Shown here: positions 32,586 through 44,133 of the stretch, piece by piece
Layout: each line of letters opens with the position of its first letter
How positions within the stretch are numbered: position 1 is the stretch's first letter
From: Fulvia fulva
Taxonomy: Eukaryota > Ascomycota > Dothideomycetes > Mycosphaerellales > Mycosphaerellaceae
NCBI RefSeq assembly: GCF_020509005.1
Contig: NC_063024.1
Location: 992,001-1,056,000, forward strand
DNA: 64,000 nucleotides
Direction of reading: 5' to 3'
Position numbers and translations under genes: made by a program
Notes under the pieces: generated by a model
Databases searched by the model: none
Told to the model about the DNA's origin: nothing
The model's input: only the letters and a program-made list of their open reading frames with translations

Positions 32586-34372
32586 TTAGCCAAGCCAGAC
32601 CACGCCCTTCCGCCAGATGCAGCTCTTGTCATAGTCAGTGCCATCAGCAGTGCCGTAGGCTACGACCGCTGGGTTGCACAGGAGCACGATCATCTTGTCG
32701 TCCAGGGCATCTGGCTCGTCGTCGACCTCGGCGCAGTGGAGTGAGTGTGTCTCCAGATCGGCTGCTGTGTGTTTGTAGCACAAAGCTCTGTCGGACTTGA
32801 AGTAGTCGATATCACGGACCTTGATGCTCTGCTTGCGTGCGTGGAAGGTCCACGAGAGCTCGGCAGCGTGCAGTAGGATGGACTCGAGGCTAGCCAGTGC
32901 AGCTTTGCAGTCGGCGGCGGGGATCAAGACATCTGCAGCTTCGTGCAAGATCACTTTACCCAAGTGGTGAGCGGCTTCGTGACGGCTGTTGTCGGCGATT
33001 GTCTTCGCCTCCTCAGCATCATTGCCCAGAGTCGCATCTGGCGGGTCTAGCAGGCGGAAGAGCTGGCAGCGCCAGGCGCGAGCTCCTTCTTCGTCTGCTG
33101 GTGGAATGTCAGCAGTGATTCACTTCGCAGGCATGTGTAGCACTTACTCAACAGCAGTTGCGCAAAGATGTGGTCCAAGCCTACGGCATCACTCTTCAAC
33201 AGCAATGTACTGTCGTCTTCGCCTACGAAGGCGAAGAATGGGTCGTTGATGATGCGGCGCATGATGACCGAAGACACGAGGGCTGCCAAGAGGAGAGCGG
33301 CTGCTTTGCCAGGCTTCTTGCTCATTGACCTGTTCTGTCCCAACTTTTCCAGCAGACCTTGAGTCGATCCAGTACAGCCCTCTTCCTGGAGTCGAAAGCC
33401 TACGAGGTAGAACCGAGGTGAAGCAATCATGTTCTGGAGTGACGATTGGGCGTACTTGGCGCTCCACTGTTTGACGTCGCTGAGGATGGTCTTCAGCTTG
33501 CGGTCGATGTCAGAGACTGACAATGGAGCCCAATGCTCAGCTTCAACGTTGCGGAGAGACGCTTCTTGCATCACCTTCACCTGAGCTCTGAGGCGTTCAA
33601 TCTCTGTTTCGAAGCTGGTGCACCGTTTTTCGAGATCCTGGTTGCTCAGCTCGAGGCCTTCACACTCTCGCCGCAGACCTACGAGCTTCTGATCGGCTGT
33701 GCGATTGGCATTAGCTGCATGTTGAGCAATCTGTTTGTTGCCGTTCTCAATGAACCCAGGGTATTGCTTCTTGGCTTTCTCGACGCGCTCATCAGCCTGC
33801 TTATTTGTGGCATCGATGTACGCGTTTCTTTTGATCTCGTACTTCTGCTGCTCTTGCCGCTTCACTTGCTTGACATCGTCCTTCGACTCTCTGAGCTGCG
33901 CCTGGAGGTCATAGATCGTATGCTTGCACGTATCGATGGTCTCACGCAGCTCCCCCTTCTCTTCATTGTGCTGTACCTTCTCTCGACTGTGCTCCTTGAC
34001 TTCTCGGGCCAGATTCTGATAATCATACTCTACACTCGCGAGCGCCTCTTTGACTGAGTTTTGGTGCGATCTGCTCAAGCCAATGTAGTTGAGACCGTAG
34101 TCAAACCAGGTATTTCGAGGGTTCGATTGTGCCATGCTTCGGGTCGTGGTCGGCTGACCGCTCTGACGCTTGTTGTCGAAGAGGTCTGTGTACCTGGAGT
34201 TCTCCATCTCCTGTGAGTAAGTCCTCTGGTCGTCTCCAGCTTACACATTCGGGCCTACTCTAGGCTTCTCACGGTACTTGCGAGGCGTGACATTTCGCGG
34301 TGGCGCTGTGCGTGAGCTGTTGACTGGTTGATAGTTGGGGTCGGTCCACATGCGGTCTTCGTCAGGCTGCAT
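32586..34372 (-). CDS. Coiled-coil protein of unknown function
   Basis: I do not recognise a family. Three exons are read: 34259-34372, 33148-34210 and 32586-33097, giving 562 residues. Intron 1 is 48 nt (GTAGGC..CACAG) and intron 2 starts GTAAGT and ends at a CAGCAG tandem acceptor, so two isoforms differing by one residue are possible. Residues about 90-280 are strongly heptad-like and charged (VEYDYQNLAREVKEHSREKV, QVKRQEQQKYEIKRN). The C-terminal half is a mostly alpha-helical globular region (AAALLLAALVSSVIMRRIIND, SLESILLHAAELSWTFHARK). It is divergently paired, 476 bases apart, with the Hsp70-like gene. Confidence 0.65.
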
Positions 34373-34848
34373 GGTGCTATCGGGTGGTGGTATTTCGTGG
34401 TAGGATGATCGGTCGACGTGTACTTAGTAGGTGAAGTGAGTTCTGACAAAACGCCACAGCTGGTGCCTACAGCGCTGTCGACTCACGCGCACGTGCTTGC
34501 CATGATCGTGAAGTGAAGTGAGATTCTTTGCGTAGCGTGAGAGCTTTTGCGGCGAGAAAACTCACGCAGGGAAGGCACCAGCCACAATCTGTAACATATT
34601 GTGATTGTTGCAACCTCACTTGATGTCAGGGAGCCACTCACGACCCACAGTACAGCTTGCATTCACACAGTCTGAGACCATGTCCAGGCATCTTGGTGTG
34701 GCGCAGGCGCCAGAGCAGCGGTCTTAAGAAGCTCACCGTCTCCTTCTTTTGCTCTTCTTTCGTATCTCCTCTTCACAACATCGTTGCTTATGACCATATC
34801 TTGAACCACCTTACGACCACCAACACATCCTTACCATCCACGACCAAC
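34373..34848. promoter_or_regulatory. Shared promoter region of a divergent gene pair
   Basis: This 476-base region separates the ATG codons of the coiled-coil gene (leftward) and the Hsp70-like gene (rightward). A pyrimidine-rich stretch at about 34735-34800 precedes the Hsp70-like start. No specific factor site is claimed. Confidence 0.35.
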
Positions 34849-37386
34849 ATGCCACCAAGAAAGAAGCAGAAGGTCGAAGACCCCACTCCACCAACACCGC
34901 CGTACTCCAAGGCTGCTCCGCCCAAGCCACCAGCTGGCGTTGATGTTCACAAGATCATCGTCGGTGTAGACTTCGGCACCACCTACACCGGTAAGTCGAT
35001 GTGAGAACAACTTCACATATGCTCCGTACTGACATTCGCCAGGTATCAGCTGGGTCTCTAGCGAAGGCTTGAACGTGAAGAGTCTGGATGAGGTGCACTG
35101 CATCCGAGATTGGTATGTCGAAGTCCATCCCAGCTTCTGGCAAAGCACAGCTGGCTGACAATGGATAGGCCTGGTCCGAAAGGGGACGCCGACTACTCCT
35201 GGAAGACACCATCTCGTGTCGCGTACGGCTCCGAGAATGACGGCGATATCAATGTCTGGGGCTTCGAAGTCCTGCCCAAGATGAAGAGCTACGCGTGGTT
35301 CAAGCTCCTCCTCGATCCCGAGCAAGCCAGCAAGTTCGATGACCCGGGTCTTAACACAAGTGAGGGCCAAGGTGTACTGGCCAAGCCATCGTACAAGAGC
35401 GCCGTGGAGCTTTGTGCCGACTACCTGTGCGAGATTGCCGCCTTTGCTCACAAGTACTTCGTCAAGCGCCCCTCGGCTGAAGTCCTGGCCGCCACACCTC
35501 TGGAGTTCTACTTCACCGTTCCAGCTGTCTGGAGCGATAAGGCGAAGTCGGACACTCTGCGCGCAGCGCAAAAGGCAGCAAAGATGGCGAAACTGAAAGT
35601 CCACCATGACTCACAGCTGTTCCTCATTCGTGAGCCAGAGGCAGCGGCCATCGCCACCATCTCATCGCTGACCTTCGGAGGTTCCACGCAGCAAATCAAG
35701 GCGAGTATCGAGGATCACATCCACTATTGCGTGCGCTGACTTTGATATCCAGGCCGGAGATAGCATTCTGATTTGTGACTGCGGTGGAGGTACAGTAGTA
35801 AGTCTTCTCCATTCAGTCACCTGTAGCGCTTCTGACCCTTCTTCCAGGACGTCACCACTTACGAGATCGAGTCTATCACACCTAAGCTCAGCTTCAAGGG
35901 GCTTGTCGTTGGCACAGGTGGCAAATGTGGCTCGACCTACATCGATCGCGGCTTCATCAAATGGATGGAGCAGAAGTTCGGCGACGCCTACATGAACTTG
36001 AGCTGGCAGAAGCGAGGACCAGCCAGTCGTTTGATGAAGGATTTCGAAGGCCACAAGCGCGACTTCGGCAATTCCCAGGATCCTGACAAGTACTACAAGA
36101 TGCAGTGCTTCATGCGGGACGCCGAAGATTCGAAGTACTACGATGATGACGGCGTCGTCCGCATTTACAAGTAAGACGTCCTTGCATCCATTGGACTGAT
36201 TTGAACACTGACCCAAATCCTAGCGAGGACTTGCGCAAGCTGTTCGATCCAGTGGTGGCTATGATCATCGGCCTCATCGAGAGCCAGCTCGAGGCAGAGA
36301 AGAGGCAGAAGAAGGGCAAGGTGACCATCAAGACCATCATCCTTGTTGGTGGTTTCGGAGACTCAGTCTATCTCAACGACAAGCTTCGCGAGTGGTGCCA
36401 AAAAGCCCAGATCCGCCTTATCTGCCCTGAGCATCCGTAAGTTGTCAAGCCATATCTGCGAAGACTCCACTGACAAGCACGTTCAGTCAAGCTGCCATCG
36501 TCCGTGGTGCAGCACTCAGCGGCCTGCAACAGATTCAGCCAACTTCCCGTCGCGCTCGACGTCATTATGGATTCTGTTTCTCATTGCCGTTCGATCGCGT
36601 TCGCCACCGGGCTCAGGACAAGTACATCTTCGCCTGGGATGGAAGCGCTCGTGCCGATGGCAATCTCTGTTGGGAGATGGCGAAGGTATGAGATACTTAC
36701 CCGACACTTGCACCAATGCTGACCTTGAATACAGGGCGACCTGATCGACGAAGACACCAAGCTCACCTCGAGCTTCCATTCCTTGGTGTACGAGGATTCC
36801 CCCGGAAGTCACAGTTCGACAATCTACAGCTGCGATCTCGATGATCCTCCAGATCACATCCGCGTCCCGGGTCAGCTCTTCTCGTTCTGATGCCAGCAAG
36901 AGCCCTTACTGACAATTCACAGGCGCAAAGAAAGTGGCTCAGATGAAGATGGACTTCAAGAGCCTCGATCTGACTCAGTACCAGTCCAGATGGCACAACG
37001 GACGCTTGCTCCGCAAAGTCGACGCCGAGTTCCAGATCCACTTCGGAACTCGTCGTGGTGTGCTTGAGTTCTCCTGCGTGGCCGGAGGAAAGCAGATTGA
37101 CAACGCCACCGTGTCCTTCGATGGCCAGGATGGTGCTGGTGCTTCCTCCGGAGTTGGACACGGATCTTCGTGCGCCCCAAGTTGCGCCACTCAGTATATC
37201 GCCGGAGCCTGGTGGCAGATATCGACATGGCCAAGATACCCGTCCTGCGAGGCGCAACACCAGAAGACCTCGACCTCATTCATACAGACCTATCACGGTG
37301 GTCGCATCCGGCGATACCGAGAAGGGCACGTCTTCCGCACCGCACAAAGCTGCAGCTGCATAGACCGTATCGCTTGGGTATCATAG
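34849..37386 (+). CDS. Hsp70-like actin-fold ATPase, fungal type
   Basis: The product carries the Hsp70/actin nucleotide-binding fold but not the canonical chaperone C-terminal half. Nine exons are read: 34849-34990, 35043-35112, 35169-35700, 35753-35797, 35848-36170, 36224-36436, 36487-36685, 36735-36870 and 36923-37386; all phases agree, giving 707 residues. The phosphate-1 motif is VGVDFGTTYTGISW (split by intron 1), phosphate-2 is DCGGGTVDVTTY (split by intron 4) and the adenosine motif is ILVGGFGDSVYL. Intron 3 (35701-35752) has a GC donor (AAG|GCGAGT), the only way to keep frame. The N-terminal 30 residues are basic/proline-rich. The last exon's tail after about 37120 is low in family character and could hide another intron. 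Confidence 0.8.
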
Positions 37387-37427
37387 CCGTATCATAATGA
37401 GAACCAGAACCAGAATGAACATGATCA

Positions 37428-38321
37428 TCATGGGACCTCACTCGCCTCCTTCCCTCCCTTCTTGCCCTTCTTCTTCCCCCTCTTCTTTTTCTTCTTCTCA
37501 CCACCAGCACTACTCTCCTCCCCACCATCTTGCGCAGCAGCCAGCGCATCTACTGTCTTCGCATGTCCACGCTTCTTCCCACTACTACTCTTCTCCCCTG
37601 TACCATAAAGCTCCTCTCCCACGTCACTGCTATCCTCCACATCCTACAAACAGAAGCCTGTTAGCCATACTCGTCAACCACGTAGCAGTGTCTGAGACCA
37701 TGGTGATCCGCACGAGACATGCGCTGCTCGACGCGCTTGACGTCCACCATAGTCTAAGCCACTGCTCGATGCCTGGTACTCTTATCAGGAACGTACCTCC
37801 GCCTTCACGACCTTGACCTCCCCGCCGTCTTCCTGCGCTTTAATCTTCTTCGCAGCACCATCGAACCTCGTATGCGTCCCCACGCCCATACCTTCCAACT
37901 TCCTCTTCGCCCCGGCGCGTTCCCGTTCCCTCACCTCCTCCCTTGCCTTATCATACTTCTCATTCCCCGCCAATCCCGCCTTGATGAATCTTCCAGCGGC
38001 ACCTTTGTCGAGTCCCACCTTCCTCGCTGAGCCTCCCGCTCCGATCTCTTCGGCAGCTTTTATCTTGGAGAAGTACTCTTTCACGCGGTTGAGTTCTTGG
38101 TAGACGGGGTGGGATGTTGCAGCGACGCCGTGAAGACGGAGGTAGGAGAAGAGGATGGATTCGAGAGCGTAGGTTGTGAGGATGTAGAGTTTGGATTTGT
38201 CGAGGAGGGGGAGTCTTGAGGTGGAGGCGCTGAGGGCTTGTGCTAACAGTGGTTTGAGGGCGTTTTCGAGGTCATCGATGTTGGAGACTAGGTCTTCGAG
38301 GTCGTCGGTTATGCACTCCAT
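37428..38321 (-). CDS. LRP1: LRP1/Rrp47, C1D-family cofactor of the nuclear exosome
   Basis: The product belongs to the Sas10/Utp3/C1D family and corresponds to Rrp47 (Lrp1), which binds Rrp6 and RNA for 3' processing of rRNA and snoRNA. Exons are 37797-38321 and 37643 down to 37428; the intron starts GTACGT and ends TTTGTAG, giving 246 residues. The N-terminal helical C1D domain (LEDLVSNIDDLENALKPLL, LDKSKLYILTTYALESILFSYLRLHG) is followed by RVKEYFSKIKAAEE and GRFIKAGLAG. The C-tail is a lysine run (KKKKKRGKKKGKKG) typical of Rrp47. It ends only 41 bases from the convergent Hsp70-like gene and is divergent from the SET gene. Confidence 0.85.
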
Positions 38322-38521
38322 GGTAGAGGGTGTGTTGTGGTGGAGGTGTGGTTGTTGTCGCAGAATGGAATATGGTGAGGTTGATCTGGAAATTCTGGAC
38401 CTCGAGACGGGGCGGGGATGGGCTGGTGTCTGGGTGCTTGCTGTTTGAAGTTCACTTCTCTTCTTGCCTCCACAACCACTTTCACAGAAATATGAGATGA
38501 TGTGCTGAACATACCGCTACA

Positions 38522-39911
38522 ATGTCCAACACCGCAGCATCCAAGAAGCGAAAACGCGAGTCCAAGCAAAAACCCACAGAAATGCCAGAAGTACCCGACA
38601 AACACAGCCTCTTCACACAGTGGAGTCGCGATCGTGGCGTCGAGATCAACAACGTCAAGGCAGCTGCTCTTCCCGGCCGTGGTATCGGTCTCGTCACAAC
38701 CAGCAAGATCGAAAGTGGCGACCGCATGATGTTCGTCCCAGAGAAAGCCATGTTCAAACCCGACGCCAACGTCTTCGGCAAGAACACATCCAAAGAATGG
38801 CATCGGAAAGCTTCGCCTCAAGCGCAGCTGGCCGTCAGTATCGCGCAGGAATGCAGCAAGGAGGATTCGCCCATTCTCACATGGAAAGCGACGTGGCCTA
38901 CGTTCGGCGATATCAAAGCGAGCATGCCGCTCTTTTGGTCTGAGGAGTTGAGGTGTCATCTCCCACACAGTGTGCAGCAGCCTCTTGAGCGGCAGATTGC
39001 AGACTTCGAGAAGGATAAGGCAGTGTTGAAGGAGTTCGACGATCTTACTGATGGTTGGGCTGGCGAACCTTTCGAGTACTACTGGGCGATTGTCAATTCC
39101 AGGAGCTTTCATTTCAAACCTGCTGGGGCTAGGCCCGGATTCATGGTGCTGTGTCCTTTCATCGATTATATGAATCACGGACCTGATAAGACTGGTGTGG
39201 TTGTGAGGCAGACGCAGAGAGGGTATGAAGTTCACGCTGATAGGGATTATGGTACGTGTAAGCTTGCTTCCCTCGCTTTCATTTCCTTACGTGCACAATT
39301 TCCTTTTCTCCTTATCACTGGTTTCAATATGGAGAGTGGATGTACGATACGGTGAGTCGAGCTACTACATCAAGGCATCGAAGCGTATGACATGGTCTGA
39401 CTATCACACAGGAGTTGGCGAAGAAATCCTCGCTACATACGGCGCCCATCCAAACGACAAGCTCCTCGTCCACTACGGCTTCGTGAACAGTTCCGAACCC
39501 GGCCAGCCAACTGACGACGACATACGCCTCGACCACATCGTCTTGCCCGACATGCCCGAGACCACTCGCGAAGCATTGCAGGACGTCGGCTTCCTTGGTG
39601 GGTACGCCCTGCTCCCAGGCACGAACGAGCTATGCTTCAAGACCGAAGTTGCGGTTCGTGCGATACTGCTGACTGCCAATGAATGGGAGTACTTCATCGC
39701 AAATGGCGAGGATCTCAGCGGTGACCAGAGTGGGAAAGCTCGGGAATGGTTGATTCCGCGGATGCAGGTGTATCGCAAGACCGCGGTCTCTAGGCTGGAG
39801 GAGCTTGATGAGCTTGAGGTCAGGAGTGGTGAGCAGGAAGCACTTCGGCTGCTGAAAGTCCGATGGAGGCAGATTCGGGATGCCGTTGATGCATTCCTCG
39901 CAGCAGAATGA
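38522..39911 (+). CDS. SET-domain lysine methyltransferase (SETD6/RKM-type)
   Basis: This protein methyltransferase belongs to the plant Rubisco-LSMT/SETD6/Rkm group, whose fungal members often modify ribosomal or translation proteins. Exons are 38522-39251 and 39412-39911, intron 160 nt (GTACGT..CACAG), giving 409 residues. A basic start (KKRKRE) precedes the SET domain: LPGRGIGLVTTSKIESGD, then the catalytic core YMNHGPDK and, across the intron, GVGEEILATYG and LLVHYGFV. The second half is the helical substrate-binding domain. It shares a 200-base divergent promoter with LRP1, a ribosome-biogenesis gene, which fits but does not prove a ribosomal substrate. Confidence 0.82.
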
Positions 39912-40134
39912 GCCAGCTGTGATCATCTTGATCACAAGCGTGGTCCTACCAACGCCTCGCTATGCATTTTTCGCAGCGCTGTACATCTGTAGACAGACAC
40001 TGCACAGATCCATATCATTCATAGCTCATGGGTCTCAATCCTCATCTTGCTCACGAAACATCTTCCTTCAAGGCGTCATCCTACACCACCCCTTCATTCT
40101 TCCCCTTCCCTTCCCGACTCTACCCTTTGCCCTC
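39912..40134. other. Short convergent 3' region
   Basis: About 220 bases separate the stops of the SET gene and the PDCD5 gene. Nothing further is seen. Confidence 0.35.
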
Positions 40135-40638
40135 CTAATCCTCATTCAACAAATCATCCAAATCATCATCATCCCAACCCTTCCCACCCCGCCTCTTGAC
40201 CTCCACCTTCCCAGCCCCTCCTCCTCCACCACCACCACTCTCCGCCTGCTCCGCAACCGCCGTCAAAATCCCCTTCAACTGCTCCTCACTTACTTTGGCC
40301 CTTAACTGTCCACTCCGCGCCAGCATTATGAGTCGGTTCTCCACATCTTCGGCGCGCCGGGCGTTGACCATGCGGATGCGCGATAGGCGGTCCGCGGCGA
40401 GGGGTTCGAGGATTTGAGAGAGGATGGAGGCGCGGGCTTCGGATTCGCGTTGTCTGTGGTATGGTTAGCGGCCATAGGTGTGACCTCTGGAAGCGTAAGT
40501 GTGGGTGATGTCCTACTTTTGTTGTTCTTCTTGACTTCCTCCTCCTTGTGCGCCTTGTGGTGGGCCGGCGCCGCCTTGTTGGGATTGGAGTTGTTGGAGG
40601 CGCGCGGCGCGGATTGCTTCGAGGTCGGTGTCGGCCAT
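40135..40638 (-). CDS. PDCD5/TFAR19-family DNA-binding-like protein
   Basis: This small conserved protein is related to human PDCD5 and yeast Sdd2 (Ymr074c). Exons are 40517-40638 and 40135-40453, with a GTAGGA donor and CCACAG acceptor, giving 146 residues. The family core is LEAIRAARLQQLQ, then ESEARASILSQILEPLAADRLSRIRMVN and RAEDVENRLIMLARSGQL, followed by a Gly-rich stretch, a basic patch (KVEVKRRGGKGW) and an acidic tail. The length is close to the eukaryotic family norm plus a Gly insertion. Confidence 0.87.
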
Positions 40639-40846
40639 GGTTGTGCTTTGAGGAGGAGTTTGGAGGAAGTGATGGTGGAAGTGGGATGTTTGAGGTGGGC
40701 TTCTTATCGCGATAAGGTTTCAGTTTCGAGGAGGATTCAAGCAAGCAAGGCCGCAGGATGTATATGTTCCACTACAACAAACTTGACATCTCCTGGGATG
40801 GGTTATTCGAGATCGAAGATGTCGGTGATTACATTGGAGATCCAGA

Positions 40847-41824
40847 ATGGAGGCGGATGAAGATCGTAGAAAGAGCATTAGAAAAGCACTGCAGCGATAC
40901 CGCGAACGAGTCGAGACTTTTCACTTCCAGCTCTTGCGAGCAGCCATCGACGAGGCGAACTGTCTCTCAGCAGCAGGCATTCGAGTGGAGAAAGAAGAGT
41001 CCCATGAAGCGACGAGTCTATGCGATCGCAACGCAATGCCTACACCCGGCTCTAGGCTACGGAGACGAGTACGACTATCTATCGTCTCTGAGTTGTTCCT
41101 CTCCGACGGCCTATGTCGAAGCCTGGTTCAGCGATACAGCCTGATGGTGTACACAGGCTTACTCATCCCGACGTCGAGAAACGAGAAGCATGGTTTGGAC
41201 ACATCCGGGACGCCATTGCGGCCTTGGACATCGAGCCTGATCTGCCCCGTTCTGAGTTCCTCCCAGCAGACCTTCAGTATCTATGGACACTGTTTGACGG
41301 GATCTGCGGCCCAGGTCTGCCTAGATGGCGTGAAATACATCAGATGGACTTCATCACATCGACATCAGAAGTCGCACGCGAAAATCCTCTCAAAACACGA
41401 GATCGTGTCATCATAGGCATCCGCAACAACCGCAATCTCGACTGGGACTCCCAACATCTCAACGCCATCTCCTTCAACTGGAGCGACTGGCAGATCTCGC
41501 TGGCTGTCAGAATTGGGATGCAGAGTCTAGCGATGCGGGCACGTGGGCTGTCTTTTGCCGCGGGCTTCGAGCCAGTATCGACGACAAAGCCCTGTGTGCG
41601 CATGAAGGCACCGAGGGCGATGAAGGTCTTTGGGAAGATGGAGATGGGGACTGGATGTGGAGATACGGCATGAGCGATATGGAGTGGGATAGCAAGCTCT
41701 ATAGCCGCGTTGAGGACTTTTTGGAGTGGTATGCTACATGCAGAGAGCCGGGGGCAGAGGACTGTAGAGTTACCTCTTTGAGTATGCCTCGCTGGGATGG
41801 GTTCATGGTAGGCGTTTCTACTTG
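40847..41824 (+). pseudogene. Disrupted gene of unknown function
   Basis: Coding-like sequence passes through three frames. The start region (40847 frame) reads as a charged helical protein (RRKSIRKALQRYRERVETFHFQLL). From about 41145 coding character moves to another frame (VHRLTHPDVEKREAWFGHIRD, LPADLQYLWTLFDGICG). Near 41525 it shifts again by one base (SDAGTWAVFCRGLRASIDD, WRYGMSDMEWDSKLYSRVED) and ends at a stop near 41822. No GT-AG intron of workable size explains the second shift. I recognise no family. It is probably a recently broken gene, or assembly indels. Confidence 0.45.
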
Positions 41825-43239
41825 AAGAGGGTTGTCACATAGCCATGTCTCCATTGTCGTAGACGACCCAACAGGCAGTGTACTTCACTCACCTCTAGAA
41901 CACGCGCCACGCCCGATCTTATAACCTAGTCAGCCTTCAAGATCAAGTAAGATACATGAAGCACGGTAGCACAATCAACACTCTCCCGTATATCCAAGAC
42001 CGTGATCCATATACACACTATCACGAGAGAAGACATCCACTACCAACTCGCGACAAATCTGTCCAAGAGCACAAGCAAATCCGACCATGCTCTCCCACGT
42101 GGCGATCCCAGCTCCTTCAGCCCCTCAATCTCGAGTACGCAGGTACAATGACAACACAAGTTACACAACAAAGGCCAAAGGCGTGCTTTTGCCATTGGGG
42201 GATCCAGATCTCCAGGTACAGTACGGCCACGCCGCTTTGTTTCTTCAATCTTGACTACTGCGTGCACTTCTGAGCATTATTTGAAGTCCAAAGATGTTGG
42301 AAGGACGCCTTGTGAAACGTGGGGCTACAGATTGAAGCCCTCCGAGACTGACCGAGAAGGGAAACTCCATGCACAACGCCGACGAGATGACATGGTTGGG
42401 GCCGACGCACCGGGTACTACTACTATTCTTGTTGTGCTATAGAGATGTAGAGGTGGGCTCCGATTACAGTAGGAAGGGAGTTGCTATAAAGTACAAAGAA
42501 CCATCTTGTAAGCCAGCGAGCGCTTTGTCACGTAGCACAGTGAGAGTTGATTACATTCCTGTGGCATTGAGGCCGAGGTGCTTACTGATGCATACGGTCG
42601 AAACTGCAATGCGTCTGATCAGCAGAGCCGCATGTGCAACACTCCCGTCTGCTGTGCAATTGCGCAGTTTGTGCTGTCCTGTGACGAACATCTGATCAAC
42701 TTTCGATCGCAAGAACACATCAACTCAACGCATAAATGGCACATCTCATCATTTCCCACAGAAAGCGGAAATCTGGACCCATCAACTCTCGTTACGGGTG
42801 TCTCCATTCGTCCCTCCTTTATGATTGGCCACAGCCGGCGCTGCGACAAAGGTTCTCTACAATTCCTTGGCATTTCCCGCGAGCACGCCATCGACGCCTT
42901 TCCTTGTTGGCTTGAAGATTTCATAAGCTGCTGGCCATCGCAGCCCACGGCTCCGGTGACGGCTACCATTCTGATGAGAGGCGAGGCCTGTATTATGGCG
43001 TGCTCAATTCTGATTGTGTGTAAGTATTACACCATTTCAACTGCAGCGACTCACCTCTCTTTCTGCCTCGTCCGTCGACATCATCATCCTGTTCTTTGAC
43101 ACACTACATCTTCTTCTTTTGGTCTACCATCCCACATTCCAGGTAGTCAATAGTGTCTTGGTTGTCGACTGAAGCAGAAACAACCTGGTCCCTCCCTACT
43201 CGGCGAATCCGGAGAACGAAGACTTTGCCGCCTACAACA
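41825..43239. other. Intergenic and leader of MET16
   Basis: About 1.4 kb without a supported gene. Overlapping frames at 42369-43099 have no family character. The last few hundred bases are likely promoter and 5' leader of the PAPS reductase gene. Confidence 0.35.
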
Positions 43240-44133
43240 ATGGCTTACCGTCCACGCTCCAACTCGAGCGACCGCGAGTCTGGCTATGCCAGTGGCAGTT
43301 CGACTGCCTCGCTATCAGATGTCTACTTCAGCAGACCGCATCTGAAGTTCTTGAACTCGCAATTGGCGAAGTTGTCCCCTCAGGATGTGCTCAAGTGGTG
43401 CATCACATCGCTGCCGAACCTCTACCAGACCTCAGCGTTCGGTCTGACAGGGTTGGCGGTCATGGATATGATCTCCAAGCTCGACTTTGTCCTCAAGCCA
43501 GACATTGACCTCATCTTCCTCGACACTCTTTACCACTTCTCGCAAACACTCGACCTGGTCGAGCGAGTCAAGACCAAGTACCCTCATCTCACTATCCACT
43601 CTTACAAGCCAAAAGGGTGCGACGCGACTGCCGACTTCGAGGCCAAGCATGGCGAGAGGCTGTGGGAGACGAACGACGAGTTGTACGACTTCGTCGCCAA
43701 GGTCGAGCCAGCACAGCGTGCATACAGAGAACTCGGCGTGCAAGCTGTCTTGACCGGTCGGAGACGTACGCAAGGTGGAAAGCGTGGTGATATCGACATC
43801 GTGGAGGTGACTGAGGAAGGCCTGATCAAGGTCAACCCACTCGCCAACTGGTCGTTCAAGGACGTCCAGAAGTATGTCCAAGAGAACGACGTCCCAACCA
43901 ACGAACTCCTCGACCAAGGCTACCGCTCCGTTGGTGACTGGCACTCCACTCAGCCAGTGACCGACAGCGAAGATGAGCGTGCCGGCCGCTGGAAGGGCAA
44001 GCAAAAGACCGAGTGCGGCATCCACAACAAGCGCAGCCGCTACGCCATCTTCCTCGCCGAGCAAGAAGCGAAACGCCAGGAGGAACTCAGCAACGCCATC
44101 CACGCCGGCCTGAAGATCGAATCCTCCGCATAA
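43240..44133 (+). CDS. MET16: PAPS reductase (phosphoadenylylsulfate reductase)
   Basis: The enzyme reduces 3'-phosphoadenylyl sulfate to sulfite with thioredoxin as donor, the third step of sulfate assimilation. It has the ATP-pyrophosphatase-like core with IDLIFLDTLYHFSQT, then YDFVAKVEPAQRA, LTGRRRTQGG and the invariant C-terminal KTECGIH, whose Cys is catalytic. I start at the ATG at 43240 (MAYRPR); the ORF begins upstream at 43153 with residues lacking family character. The 297-residue single-exon length fits fungal Met16. Confidence 0.9.
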   Translation: MAYRPRSNSSDRESGYASGSSTASLSDVYFSRPHLKFLNSQLAKLSPQDVLKWCITSLPNLYQTSAFGLTGLAVMDMISKLDFVLKPDIDLIFLDTLYHFSQTLDLVERVKTKYPHLTIHSYKPKGCDATADFEAKHGERLWETNDELYDFVAKVEPAQRAYRELGVQAVLTGRRRTQGGKRGDIDIVEVTEEGLIKVNPLANWSFKDVQKYVQENDVPTNELLDQGYRSVGDWHSTQPVTDSEDERAGRWKGKQKTECGIHNKRSRYAIFLAEQEAKRQEELSNAIHAGLKIESSA

